DNA of 64,000 nucleotides from Scalesia atractyloides (Eukaryota > Streptophyta > Magnoliopsida > Asterales > Asteraceae). The notes under the pieces were generated by a model. It was not told the origin of the DNA. It searched no databases and saw only the letters and a program-made list of their open reading frames with translations. The stretch spans positions 84,516,391 to 84,580,390 of the forward strand of contig CAMTDV010000023.1 in NCBI GenBank assembly GCA_947069175.1, written 5' to 3'. Of this stretch, positions 23,697 through 35,799 are shown one piece after another. The number at the start of each line of letters is the position of its first letter. Position 1 is the stretch's first letter. Made by a program: the position numbers and the translations under genes.

Positions 23697-24010
23697 TCCA
23701 CAATTATTGTATTATTCGTTTCCGTGTTTTTTCGTATTCGACCATTGTAATCCAAGACTTATGATCATAATGGAATTCTTTTTTTTCGTGTTTTTTTTTT
23801 CAATCAAACATATGTGTTATTCATATAAACATCCAGACACGTTTAAATTATTCAAAAATCGACTTATGTTCGATATTCGAGACCCAATCAGTCAACTATT
23901 GCGTCTTACTATGTTTATTAATTATATTAGAAACTCAAATTTATACAAATAATAAAAGAGAAATGCATAAAACAAACAATCCCATGACATTAGGGACCAA
24001 AAACAAAAAT
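23697..24010 (+). repeat. Extra copy of the inner arm of the large inverted repeat
   Basis: This stretch (TTCCACAATTATTGTATTAT and onward) is a direct repeat of 24946-25260: the same order of CCGTG..TTTTTCGTATTC, GACCCAATCA, GAAACTCAAATTTATA and AATAAAAGAGAAATGCATAA. It lies outside the paired arms, so the locus holds three copies of this block, two direct and one inverted. Confidence 0.75.
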
Positions 24011-24080
24011 AAATAAATTAACAGGCCAAATTCCTCCAACTTTCCATATTTTTCACCACCTTTAACCCTAATCTCTTCCC

Positions 24081-24087
24081 TATAAAT
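24081..24087 (+). promoter_or_regulatory. TATA-box-like motif facing the inverted repeat
   Basis: TATAAAT within CCCTATAAATACCC, followed by a pyrimidine-rich stretch and then the outer end of the left arm about 75 bases on. The 24018-24160 segment has no counterpart in the right arm, so it is not itself part of the repeat. Promoter activity is inference. Confidence 0.35.
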
Positions 24088-24162
24088 ACCCACTTCATCC
24101 CTTCACTTTTCCTTTGCGATTTCTCAAAGAATTCTTCCTTCTTGAAAGTGAGTTTTATCTCC

Positions 24163-26433
24163 TTTCGCCCGGATGGATATTGAATACAGGCGGTACAATC
24201 CAAAATGCACAATCAAAAGCAAAAACAAATCCAAGCATAATATCGACTCTAAATGAAAAACTGAGATGAACTGCTGGTCCGGACTAATTGAGACTTGACC
24301 CGAATCAAAACACATAAGCAAATGTGAAAATACAAGGGAACGCGTAGCGGAGCAGTCCTGGGTGCGAAAAACTGAGGAACGAGGCTGAAAAAGTCACTTG
24401 AGTGATTTGACAGCCTTAGGCTTGTCGCAGAGAAATACAAGGCTCTCTCATGACTCACTTAGACTGTGTGTTGACCAACCTTCCAATGCGTGTCGTGAGG
24501 GAAAGTGGTTGCTCCCTCGTGGCGCGCTTAGACCCATTTTCACATAAAGTTTGCTTGAGGTATAGGGGTCCTTCATTCTCCAATTTTCTAGTTTCTACCT
24601 TCCAAACTCCCCCAAAAGTACCCCCAAACTTCAAAATGAAGCCTCCAAACACATGTAGCTTCATTTTCTTCAAGATTATCCACCGAGAAACCTGCGAATC
24701 CCTGCAAATTCAAACACAAAACACAAACCGATAAACATAAAGAAACACGTATACAAACTCTACACTTGGGTTAACTCCCAAGATAACTCATCTATCAACA
24801 CTCATGGGAGATCCTTCATATCCAACTCATCCTCAACACTAACACTAGGGCCTTTAAAACAATCACTCAAACTAAAGTTGTTTTTCTTCCAAAAATCTTC
24901 ATCAAACCAACTCAACTTATGCTCACTCATGAGGGATTTATATAACATTTCGCAATTATTGTATAATTCGTTTCTGTGTTTTTCGTATTCAACCATAGTA
25001 ATCCGAGATTATAATCATGATGGAATTAATTTTATTTTTTCTCTTTTTCCAATAATTGTTCAATTAAACATAGGTGTTATTCATATAAACATCAAGACAT
25101 GTTTAAATCATTCAAAAACCTACTTATGTTCAATATTCGAGACCCAATCAATCAACTATTGTGTCATACTATGTTTATAAGTCATGTTAGAAACTCAAAT
25201 TTATATAAATAATAAAAGAGAAATGCATAAAACAAACAATCTCATGACATTAGGACCAAAAACAAAGATGGTTTATCACCAAAATGAGGACCAATCTTGG
25301 GTTTTCTTTAACGTGAGCATACCCAAGATTGGTCCTCATTTTGGTGATAAACCATCTTTGTTTTTGTCCCTAATGTCAGAGATTGTGGTTTATGCACTTC
25401 TCTTTTATTATTTGTATAAATTGAGTTTCTAAATAATTTATAAATTAGTATGACACAATAATAATTTATGGGTCTTGAATACGAACATAAGTCAGTTGTG
25501 AATGAGTTAAATGTGTCTTATGATTATAAGAATAACACTTATGTTGATTGAACAATTATTGAAAAAAAATTATTCCGTAAACCATAAGTCGGATTACAAT
25601 GGTTGAATACGAAAAAAAAGAACGAATATCAATAATTGCGAATGTACATAAATCCCCCAGAGTGAGTATAGTTGAGTTGGTTTGATGAAGAGTTTTGGAA
25701 GAAAGACTTTGGTATGAGTGATTTTTTGAGCCCTAGTGCGAATGTCGGGATCAGTCGCATCTTAGGATCCCCCAGAAGTGTTGATAGAATGAGTTGTTTT
25801 GGGAGTTAATCCAAGTGTAAGTTTGTATAATATTTTTTTGTGTTTATCGGTGTGCGTTTTGTATTGAATTTGCAGGGATTTGTAGTTTCTCGTGGATAAT
25901 CTTGAAGTAAATGGACTACATGTGTTTTGAGCTTAAGTTGAAGTTTAGGATACTTTTGGGGATTTGGAAGGTAAAAACTAGAAGATTGGCAAAGGAAGGA
26001 CCCCTATACCCAAGGAAACTTTCTGTGAAAAATGGGTTAAGCGCGCCACGAGGGAGCAACCTCTTTCCTCACGAACGCATAGGAAGTTGGTTAACGAAAA
26101 GTCAACACAAGCCTAAGCGAGTCATGAGAGAGCCGTATTTCTCTGCGACAAGCTAAGGCTGTCAAATCACTCAAGTGAGTTTCAGCTCCGTTCCTCAGTT
26201 TTTCGTACCAAGGATTGATCTGCTACGCGTTTCCTTGTATTTACACATTTGCTTATGTATTTTGGTTCGGGTCAAGTTTCAGTTAGTCCGGGTCAAGTTT
26301 CAGTTAGTCGGGTCAGTCATTCATGTCGGTTTCGCGTTTAGAGCCAATATTATGCTCGGGTTTGTTTTATTTTTAACTGTGCGGTTTGGATTGTATCGCC
26401 TGTATTCAATATCCATTCGGGCGAGGATTTCGA
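24163..26433. repeat. Giant imperfect inverted repeat with arms of about 1.1 kb
   Basis: The left arm (24163-25302) and right arm (25321-26433) are reverse complements over almost their full length. Paired markers include CGCCCGGATGGATATTGAAT with its complement near 26410, AAACTGAGGAACG, GTCGCAGAGAAATAC, GCTCCCTCGTGGCGCGC and AGGGGTCC. Similarity is imperfect in the outer part and highest near the centre. The right arm resembles the 3' untranslated region of an Athila/Tat element, since it runs on the plus strand into the conserved block at 26601-26640. Two such regions facing each other, or fold-back replication, could have made it. No arm encodes a convincing protein. Confidence 0.85.
25257..25366. 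repeat. Central perfect hairpin, 46-bp arms and 18-base loop
   Basis: Arms 25257-25302 and 25321-25366 are perfectly complementary as read by eye, including GATGGTTTATCACCAAAATG and its complement. The loop is 25303-25320. Pairing continues outward with mismatches into the long arms. Confidence 0.9.
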
Positions 26434-26600
26434 GCTTATATCATTTTGTAAAGGGCAACCCTAAAATATTGAATGGAATGTTAAATGATCGTACGGTTGG
26501 ATTGAAGACATGCACAATTGGCATTGATTGTTATCCTAACCACTAAGTCCTTTCCAATTTGATGTTTAGTTTTTTATTTTTGTTTTTAGTCACTTTTATC

Positions 26601-26640
26601 CTACATCGGGGACAATGTAGATTTTAAGTGTGGGGATGTC
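26601..26640 (+). other. Athila/Tat-type pre-LTR block
   Basis: ACATCGGGGACAATGTAG followed by TTTTAAGTGTGGGGATG. This is the conserved block found just before the 3' LTR of Athila/Tat elements (GGGGACAATG...TTTAAGTGTGGGG). It identifies the right arm of the inverted repeat as plus-strand 3' UTR. The matching LTR does not follow; a minus-strand LTR with its own primer site does. Confidence 0.55.
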
Positions 26641-26830
26641 TAGGTCAGTATTTTGAGTATGTTTATTTTGTACATCAGTCGCGGTCTATGAAAGCGACTA
26701 CAAACAACAAATAAAACAAACACGAGCACTAAAAAGATAATATAAAGTGAGTTGTGAAGAAAAGATAGATGGTGAGAACAAGATAAAAATAACTTGATTT
26801 GTAATTAAATCTTTCTTTCAAATTTTCGTG

Positions 26831-26847
26831 TCCCGGCAACGACGTCA
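26831..26847 (-). promoter_or_regulatory. tRNA-Asp-type primer binding site
   Basis: On the minus strand it reads TGACGTCGTTGCCGGGA, against the Athila/Tat primer site TGGCGCCGTTGCCGGGA. It lies five bases beyond the LTR end CACATCA, which marks the LTR at 26853-29064 as a 5' LTR of a minus-strand element whose body (to the left) is gone. Confidence 0.65.
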
Positions 26848-27565
26848 AAACTTGATGTGGTGTTTTTAGTAATAGTTAATTTAATAACTTTTGACAATTA
26901 GGTTAATTACCTTAATAACTTTTAAACACGATTATCTAGTTTTAAATTATATGAAATAATTATTACTTAGAGTAAACACACACAATAGGCAAGTGTACCT
27001 ATCGTTAGTAAAGTTAATGTAAGAACCAAGTATCAAACCAAATGACACGACTTCTACTACTCAACTTTTAGTTACCAACTAGTTAATAAATTATCTTTTG
27101 CTTGTTTGTTAAATTATGTTTAGAACTAGAAAATAAATGCAAGTAATAGAAATTAGTAGAGATTATCAAGAGCATAATGAGTATTACTTTAGGTTTTCGA
27201 CTCCACTTGCGATGAATTATAGTTAGAATATTGGCAAGTGGTGTGGTGAATTTAAGTAAAAGACCCGATTAAAGGCTTTTCATTAGATTTACATATTATG
27301 TTTGAGTTTAAAATAGAATTAGGCCCGGCTAAAGTTAATTCATTGCCTTTGCCTAGAAGAAGACTCCTTTTAAAAAGAAATCTACTAGGTTTAGGTTAAA
27401 AACATCCAATTACAGTTCTTTTTCTACAACACTATACTTTGCGACCCTTCTAGTCGTGATCCCTCTTATGGGTCCATCGGTTATATGTGTGGTGCTCCGT
27501 ATAGGTACTAATGACACTTGTAATTGGTTAGGGTCATTGATCTTTATTTAAAGGGTGATGTCATA

Positions 27566-27642
27566 ATATATATAATATATATATATATATATAATATATA
27601 TATATGTATAGTATATATATATGTATGTATATATATATATAA
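27566..27642. repeat. Compound (TA)n microsatellite
   Basis: Alternating T and A interrupted by AATA, GTATAG and GTATG units. Confidence 0.85.
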
Positions 27643-28496
27643 AGATGTTTATATTTTAACACAAGTTAACCCGCGCCAAGCCTAACATATAGACCATATT
27701 AGATAAGTCACTCAACCAAGTTTTGGCTTATCATCCTAGCATATAGACCGTGCAGACAAAAAATGATATCATTGGTAAGTGAGTATTGATCACAAAATGT
27801 GTTTTACCAGAAATGGGTCAACCACTACCAAAATGGGATCCCCCTACTAGTATATGGGTTATCACACACCATGAGTATACTAATAAACTTCACACCACTT
27901 AGTTTATCAAGAACACTCACAAGATCAAAGACCAAAACCGAATCACAAGCCCTATTAATGAAGATGAAGGACAGAAGGAATTAACAAAGACATAAACATC
28001 TTTGCCAACGTTTAAACATTTGATTCATACCAAGCGTCATCTACAACCCTAAGCAATACAAGGAGTTTAGCTAAGAACGGCCATAGAAACTTTTCCACAA
28101 AAAGGAAGGATCATGATGAGTCAAGTATAAGAATGAAAAAACATATAGATGGTTGTTGATTAAAAATTCTCTCTCTCGCTCCCTCTCTCAAACTAAGCTA
28201 TTACAAGTATTTTGTGGAGTGATCCCTAAATTCCAAAGGGTGATTTTAGGGGCTAAAGAGCCCCATTTGGGGTGTAGGAATTCTATGATTAAAGAGAAGG
28301 AGGGGATGGATTGAAATGGGGAACCCAAGGCCTCTACTTTATAGTGGCGATTATGCTTAGAGGCCAAGGCTATTTAGAAGCTATTGTCCTTAGGGAGATA
28401 AGCATTGTCCTTTTAGGTACTCTTTGTCCCCTTTTGTCTCCTTGCCTTTTGTCCCACATGAGAAGCTTCATGAAGCCTTTCTCCAACTATGGAATA

Positions 28497-28870
28497 GGCA
28501 TGGCCATGCCCAAATGATGCATCCACGCACAACTATTGTCTTCTGAAACAGAATGTAGATATGCATGGTCATGCATCCCCATAGGCACGGTTGTGCCTTA
28601 TCTTTTTTTCCCTAACTTTCTTGTCCTTTGTTGTCATGTTTGTCCTTTTTAGTTATAGGCATGATCGTGCATGGACAGGCGTCCATTCAAGCTTCAAAAG
28701 GTGTCAGTCTTGTCGGATCTCGAAGCTTCCATTGCTTGTCGTAATCTTCCACGACCGGGCCTACGTGGCACGTGGTCGTGCCTTCGCACATCATGGACTT
28801 TTGTTGACCAAACTTGAATTGACTTGTACTTGCTGGGTTGATATGCACAACCGTGCCTATCTGGCATCTT
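28497..28870. repeat. Array of short palindromes in the LTR
   Basis: GGCATGGCCATGCC (28497-28510, perfect), ATGCATGGTCATGCAT (28561-28576, near perfect) and GGCACGGTTGTGCC (28584-28597, near perfect), then further GGCATGATCGTGC, CACGTGGTCGTGCC and GCACAACCGTGCC units. They recur every few tens of bases in the first part of the LTR. A related GCACGGCCATGC occurs at about 8738. Confidence 0.65.
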
Positions 28871-29065
28871 GTTGATTTCCTTGGAATCTTGGATTTTTGG
28901 TTTGCTTTTTGCTCGTTTTTTGCTTCTTTCCATCCAGAGACCTTAAAAACATGCAATTCCTAGATAGAAACAATTTAGATAGTATTTTCAACTAATAAGT
29001 CATAAAAAGTACCTAAATTGGGGGTAAATATGCACTAAAAACACGTATAATTGATGACACATCAA

Positions 29066-30520
29066 CACTCTAAGATTTGGTCTATGAAAGAAAGGGGAAA
29101 ATAGTTTTTTTCCAGTGGCATCGTTGAGTTTGCGATAATCAACATAGACTGTCATCTTGTAACAGTTCGAGTGGGTATGTGCTAATTCTTTTTTGTTAGT
29201 GACAACGATCATTCCTCCTTTATTGTGGAACATTTGGATAGGGCATACCCATAGGCTATCTAAGATGTTATAGATTAGCATAGCATCAAGTAGCTTGATG
29301 ACCTCTTTCTTCGCACATCTTGGACATTAGGATTTTGTTTTTGAGGTTGAATGGCAGGCTTGTAAACCTCCTCCATGAGAATTTTGTGCGTGTAGACAAA
29401 AAGGTTAATACCTTTGATGCTTATGAGCTTCCAATCGATGGCCTTCTTTTGTTCCTGAGTGTTGAGAGTAAGTTTTTTTTTCTCTTTCTACTTTGGACAA
29501 ATGGGATGGGATTATGAATGTGAGCTTAGAATCTTTTCAAGGAAAGTATTTCCAAATCTTATGGAAGCTCCTTGAGTTCAAGAAATAGAGATTCTTCAAT
29601 GGATGTACAAGTTTGGGGCTCGTCTTTTCTTTTCAGTTATGTCTAACACTTCAGATGGTTCTTCTTGAACAAGGGCTTCTTTTTCTCCAAAACTTTCTTT
29701 GTCATTTATTTCTTTTTTGAATGAGAAAAAGGATATTCTTGAGGATCGAAAAGGTCATTACATGGTTGGAGATATTGCATAAGTGTCTTTATTTGTATTG
29801 TGGATTCCTTATCCCCAAGTTAAAACAAAATTTGCTTGTTGTCTTTTTGCAACAATGCATATACAATGTTTATGAAAGGTCGTCCAAGAATAAGAGATGT
29901 TTCATCGAGAATGCAAACTCAGTATGGATAGCTACACTATTGACTTAGACCAGAACACCCTCTACAATTCCTATTGTGTAACAGATGGTGCGATCGGAAA
30001 GATAGGTAGGAAGTTGGAGAGGATGATAATCATAGGTCCCGATTTGTTTATAAAAATAGAATATGGCATCACACTTATAAAAAGACTATCATCTATATAA
30101 AAATCATGGAAATTGATTTCTTTGATGTCACATGGAACAAAAGTAGTAATATGGTCATCAAGATCTTTTTTAAGCACATATGAATGGTCTATGTTTAAGA
30201 GGAGGCATGGGATTTCTTTAATTTTTTCGACTAGAAAAAAATCTTTTAAAAATCTAGCGTGAAATACAATATTTTCTAGATCTTTAGAGGAACGGATATG
30301 ATATGTACCTCTTTAATTAATAAGAAATACTGATCTTTTTCTTCCTTTTTCCCTCCTAGGGGTGAGTTGTCTTTCCTTCTTGGTTTGAGAGACCATAACT
30401 TCATTGTCGCTGGTAGGCGAGGCATGGGGCATGTCTGGCTCGGCATGGTCATGTCTCAATTTGGATGCAGGATTTTTCTTCCAAACAGGTGAAGTTAATG
30501 TTTTTCTTCTTCGCATGAAT
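29066..30520 (-). pseudogene. Athila/Tat-like protease and RT relic
   Basis: Read right to left. At about 30520-30313 is a Lys/Arg-rich segment (SQTKKERQLTPRREKGRKR). Protease blocks follow: ISVMPYSIF near 30080, LSDRTICYTIGIVEGVLV near 29990-29945, and ILGRPFINIVYALLQ near 29890-29850. The RT N-terminus (29280-29080) has GGMIVVTNKKELAHT and VYVDYRKLNDATGKK, the Athila/Tat equivalent of DYRKLN. Frames shift several times and stops are frequent. The RT stops at the edge of the LTR (29064), so the rest of pol is lost. Confidence 0.75.
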
Positions 30521-30700
30521 ATGACACAACTTGTTGTGAGAATGATCTCTGGGCACTAGGCCGTCTTTTTTCATCTTTTCCAAAAAAAATTGTTCGATTA
30601 ACCCCCCAGCAATAACAACTCTATAAGATATAATACTAGAATAAATATGGAAGTGAGAATAATATATATATAAATAATGGTATATTTTAGTCGTTTTTAC

Positions 30701-32765
30701 TATCACACCCCGACCTACAACGGAATGGTACGGGGCATGATGATTCTCCATAGCTCATGACACTATTTATAGTTATAATATTTAAATCACTACCAAATTT
30801 AATTGTCACATAACATATAAAATTCATAAAATGTTCATACAATGTTCAAAACCAAACATAACATAAATTTTCCCAATTTATTTCCTAAGACCCATGCTTG
30901 TGACTTCTTTACTCAATCAACAACCTTGATTATCTGCATCATGCTATGGAATATATTTTGGGTCACCAAACATGTTGGTTAGTAATTTCCTCATTTTATT
31001 TCAAAAATATTTTTTATTTAAAGTTTAAAATAAGCAATTTTAACATGAATTTCAAGGTTGGATAGTGATCACCTAATAATATTTACATCAGCAATAATTA
31101 CATAAACACCAACCAAGATCACACCACCATTTAACAATACATAACAAAATAAAATAATAAACTCCTGACAATAGCGTCCATTTGTCTCATGTCCCGAGGA
31201 GCGAGTCTAATACCGTTGGTGATAGTAGGCTACAACATGGCCGTGGGAAACCTAGTCAGCCGTGGATTCACATGACACGATAGAATGCAATAGACTTGAC
31301 ATTAGATAACATATAGAATGATAGGAAACACATAATACGTTTACATAACAACACTTGATCATAGCATGTTAAGTAAAAAAAGTATAACATGACACACCCC
31401 AAAATTTGAAAAGTTAAAAAGGTGGAAAATGGAAGAGATTACTAATAGGTTGGGAAGAGAAATCCACAAGAATTACCGCACGAGTACACGAGATATAATA
31501 ATTGACTAAATCACCCTAAAATGGATATAACAAATATTCTATATATAAAAAAGGAACGAAATGTTAGAAATATTGATTCGGGTCATTGATTTGGGGACTT
31601 TTGTACGAAAATATTATTTAGAATATATATATATATTGTGTGTGTGTGAGAGAGAGAGATATCTTAAATGAATATATAAACATTGATTAGCATTTGTTAG
31701 TTTCAAAGTGTGACAACCTATGATTAGTTATATTTTAGAGTATTAAACCTTATACTAAAACTCCTAAGAATTAGATAAATACACTTTCAACTTTTTATAC
31801 TAATAATTTACTAACCATAACTTATTAAATTATATATTAAATGATTAGGTATATAGAAATATATAAATGTAACCTTAATTAGTATTATTAATTCAATATG
31901 TAATAGCATTAATTATATTATCATTCTTTTTTTCGTAAGTTTTAAACTTTAGTGATAATGAATCTCCCTCAATACTATAAATTAAATATTCAACTCCTAA
32001 CCAAAAGTTGTGCAAGTCTAAAATATATATATGTATTTTGGTAGGAACATAAAAGTATATATAAAATTCACTAAACCAAAAACATATGTATATACTTAAT
32101 GATTTATAAAAGTAATCTTTAATTTGTGTTATTGCACCATTAAACACATTTGTTTTGTAGTCTTGGATTCTGGTAATGATAAATCACCAATAATGCATAT
32201 AATCAAATATATAAATTTCAATCAATCATTATATAAGTTTATACATGTCTAATAAATATACATGATGAGTAGCAATGTTCTAGGAAAATAATAACATGAA
32301 ATATATAAGTTTTCTGTGTCCTTTTTGTAGATATCAAGTCTAAATATTTATATTTAGCTAATTTTCACCAACTAGATGATTATAAATGTTTTATGTAAGG
32401 CATATGTTATTTTTTTAACGGCATGAGGCATGTGTCATAGTTCCACAAAATAAATAATGGGTCATGTATAATTTTTAAGTAAACATAAAAGTGTTTGTAA
32501 TAATAACATAGAACTATTTATGTTACTATTTATTTCATAAATTGCTAAATTTAGTCAAAGTCAATAGTTCATCCACTAGATTTATAAAATCGACAATTAT
32601 ATCTAACTTGTTTTTCTATCTAAAATGATTAAATTTGTAAAAAGAACTAATCAGGTTTTATATTTTGTTTAATCCTTTTATTACAAAATAAATTATCAAT
32701 AATTAAGATATTGTTATAAAAATTCTATAACTCCTTTCTTTTCTATAGAATTTAGAAATACTATT
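30701..32765 (-). mobile_element. Diverged TGTCACACC-type LTR (family B, copy 2)
   Basis: It starts TATCACACCCCGACCTAC (TG drifted to TA) and follows the same block order as copy 1 at 19974: CATAGCTCATGACA, TGTCACATAACATATAA, GAGCGAGTCTAATACCG, CATGACACGATAG and CACACCCCAAAAT. No primer site lies to its left. The part near the far end that carries tRNA-like modules in copy 1 is absent; the sequence runs into a LINE 3' end at about 32766. AT-rich, no coding region. Confidence 0.55.
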
Positions 32766-32940
32766 TGTAATATAATTTTTTTAACTGCCAAATATTAGAA
32801 AAGCACAAGCCAACAGACTATACAAGGAAGGAAAAAACAAAGAATTACAAAAACTGAAAACTCCACCAGCCACCCAAACACCAGGTTGTAGCAATCCCAA
32901 AGCTCATCACCACTTCAACGGTTTCGGTTAGAGATGGGCA

Positions 32941-33290
32941 AAATCGGGTATTATTATTACCCGGAACCGGTTCTGCTTGGATGTCATTGGAACCGGGTAT
33001 GGTGTGGAACCGGGTCCGGTTCCTACCCGGGTTCACAGCCAAGAATATGGAACCGTGTAGAACCGGGTACGGGTATTATGGAACCGGGTATGGTGTGGAA
33101 CCGGGTATGGTGTGGAACCGGTTCCTGATAGTGTTCAGAACCGGTTCCTAACAGTAAAAATCTGACTTTTACTGTTCAGAACCGGTTCTGAACAGTAAAA
33201 ACCTGACTTTACTGTGCAGAACCGGTTCCTGACAGTAAAATCTGACTTTACTGTATATAAACCCCTTCCTACTTACCGGTTCCTGATAAA
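32941..33290. repeat. hAT subterminal repeats, left side
   Basis: Repeated GGAACCGGGTATGGTGTGG and AACCGGTTCCTGA units in the 350 bases inside the left end. The core AACCGGTT is palindromic. Confidence 0.8.
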
Positions 33291-33559
33291 TGTTATTGTT
33301 GGTGTTTTAATAAAGTTTGTGTAACAATAATCGATTAAAATTAAAAACCCCTTCTATTGTGTTTTTTTACATCTATTTTTGGAACGCTACTATTGTGTTT
33401 TTTATGTTTGATTTTTATTATTAGTTACATTGATAAATAAAAATATTAACAATAATCAATTAAAATTAAAAAAACAAATTAATCGGTTACAATATATAAA
33501 AAAAATTAACCGGTTACAAAAAAAATAAAAAATTACTCAGAACCGGTTCTAGTAAGATT

Positions 33560-35695
33560 TTATTTCTTTGATCGTTTACTAGCGGCAGGTGCAACACTTT
33601 CCGACGAGTTTCTCTTAGGTACGGGTACCTCGGTACAATCGTCGTCCGAATCGTTAGTCTCTACTTCTTCGTCCTCCTCTTCGTCAACAATTTTATGCTC
33701 TAACTCAACTTCATCTTCTAGACTAGTTTTATGTTGAACACGATCAACGGCATCCAAATGGTCCTTTAAGCATATTGCCATCTCTAGCGATTCCGGAGTT
33801 AGTCTTGTTCTTCTAATTGACAAAACCCTGCCACTAAGAGAAAACACACTTTCCGAAGCTACCGTGGAAGCTTGGACCGTTAGTATATCACGAGCCATGG
33901 TGGCTAGAATCGGGTATTCGGATTCTTTCGATTTCCACCATGCCAAAACATCAAATTTCCTATACTCCTCGGTGGTCATAGTAAGCGAATACTGATTTTT
34001 TTTATATCTCCCAAGTTCACTTGTTGGTTCACTACCCCTTTGTTGTCTAGCGGTCTCGTCTCTAACGACATTCAACATGGTTATAAGTGGATCCCCGCTT
34101 GTTTCATCGTTAGAGGCCGTGGACCGAGACTCAAACAAATTTGTATGATTTTTTTCACTATTTTTTAAATAATGATCATAAAGTTTGGCCATACACTCAT
34201 TGAATATTTTTTTTGTTTTTGCTTTTAAAGTTGGATCCTCCTCATGCATATCCAACTTGTCATAAATTTCATCAATTAAAGCTTCAACACCCGGTACGTT
34301 TAAAGCTGGATTTAAAGCAGCGGCACATAGAAAAACGGGTGGTAGTTCTAAAAAATATTTTTAAAATTTTTGAATCATTGGTCTCGTCATATTCCTTAAC
34401 ATGTCACTAGAATTTTCAAACTTTTTAAAATTAGTTGTTATCAAATACAATTGGTCCACAACTTTAGAACTAGTAGGATAATAAACACCGGAAATCAAAG
34501 TCGTTGTAGTTTTAAAAACTTGTAAAAAAGTACTTAGGTTATTAATATTTTCCCAAGCCGTGTCGGGAAAGGGGACGACAAGGTACTCATCACTTAAAGT
34601 TGTATGAAAAGATTTTAAAGTGCCCATTTGCTTTATAGCCATTTCAAACATATGACAAGTTGAATTCCAACGAGTCGGTATATCCCAATTCGGTCCAATA
34701 ATTTTTTGGTTGACATCTTTACAAAGTTTTTTATATTCTTGATATCTTTCTTTTCCACTTTTGAAAACATCTTGGAGCATAGCTCTAAATGCTATAATAA
34801 AATCTGATACAAATTGATCTTTTAAACCGGTTTGCACTACTAAGTTAATAATATGTGCAACACATCGTGTGTGAAAAAAAACACCATCAAGTATTGGTTT
34901 GTACTTCAACTTTAATTTTTCAATCGCCGTTGTATTGTTTGAAGCGTTATCAAAGGATATTGAAAAATTTTTATCTTCTAAACCATATTTAATTATTGTG
35001 CCATTTATAATTTTATAAATATTTTCTCCCGTATGAGGAGAAGGAAACTCGTCAAACGCAATCGTACGCTTCATCATTTGCCATGAATCGGGATCAACCC
35101 AATGAGCGGTGACACATATGTACGATTCCGGTAAACCATGTGGAGCCGACCACACATCACTAGTTAGGTTTACACTAGTTTTTAAATTCTTAAAAAAAAC
35201 AATTAAATCTTTTTTTGCATTTTCCCATAAACTTAAACAAAGACGTTTTAAAGTGCGACGACTTACATGTTTATAGCGAGGTTGTAGCGTCTCCCGAATA
35301 AGATTTGTAAGATCGGGGTCGTCGAAGTGTCCAAACGGCAACGCTTTTTGTATCACCAACTTCGCCATCCGATCGCGAGCTAATTTTTGCTCATAACGAA
35401 AAATGGTACCATCTTTGGAAAGTGGAACTTGACCGGATGTCATTTCCTTTAAAACTTTGCAATACTTATTAATATGCTTCGTTAACGTTGAGTTTGATTC
35501 CTTGGCTAATAACGATCGACAATGTTTACATTGAGCTTTTTGCGAGCCGTCACTCATCTCGACCAACTCCCAATTGCTCCAAACTTCCTTACTGCGATTA
35601 TGAGACAATGTTCCAACCACATATGGAACCGAATGTTCTTGAGGAACATTGTTAACGGATTGGGAATTTGCGTTTTTGGAACTCTTTGAGGCCAT
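33560..35695 (-). pseudogene. hAT transposase, one in-frame stop in an otherwise open frame
   Basis: Cut-and-paste transposase of the surrounding element. Starting at ATG 35695 (MASKSSKNANSQ) the frame runs to 33560, about 712 codons, broken by one visible TAA (34361-34363) in MIQKF-stop-KYFLELPP. An earlier in-frame ATG exists at 35773. A BED zinc finger lies at about residues 35-80 (CKHCRSLLAKESNSTLTKHINKYC has been read in pieces: CKHC and HINKYC). A central RNase H-like region has TSDVWSAPHGLPESYICVTA and SFDNASNNT. The C-terminal dimerisation domain has YPILATMARDILTVQAST and ASESVFSLSGRVLS. The C-terminal tail is acidic then basic. The stop is probably inactivating unless read through. 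Confidence 0.9.
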
Positions 35696-35799
35696 TTGTG
35701 GATTAGAATGTGAAAAAGAACAAGAAGGAAATGTAACAAGAAGGATAGATATGAGAAATTGTGTGTTAAACAATAGATTTCAAAAAAATATATATAGAA

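Larger units (their letters stand above)
26853..29064 (-). mobile_element. Athila/Tat-type LTR (2.2 kb)
   Basis: On the minus strand it runs from TGATGTGTCATC to CCACATCA, with a primer site next to the 3' end. It contains TA tracts (27566-27642), a CT-rich run near 28168-28190, and a series of short palindromes of the GGCACGG..GTGCC type (28497-28870). No convincing target duplication: the flanks are AAACT and ACACT. It separates the inverted-repeat locus from the protease/RT relic on its right. Confidence 0.65.

Noticed and set aside
24802..24996. A gene in the left arm of the inverted repeat
   Set aside because: A 64-codon frame that is not kept open in the other arm. It is more consistent with transposon untranslated sequence.
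19974..32765. One full-length element with the two family B LTRs as its ends
   Set aside because: Both LTRs have the same orientation, but there is no primer site left of the right copy, no polypurine tract right of the left copy, and the material between belongs to other elements.
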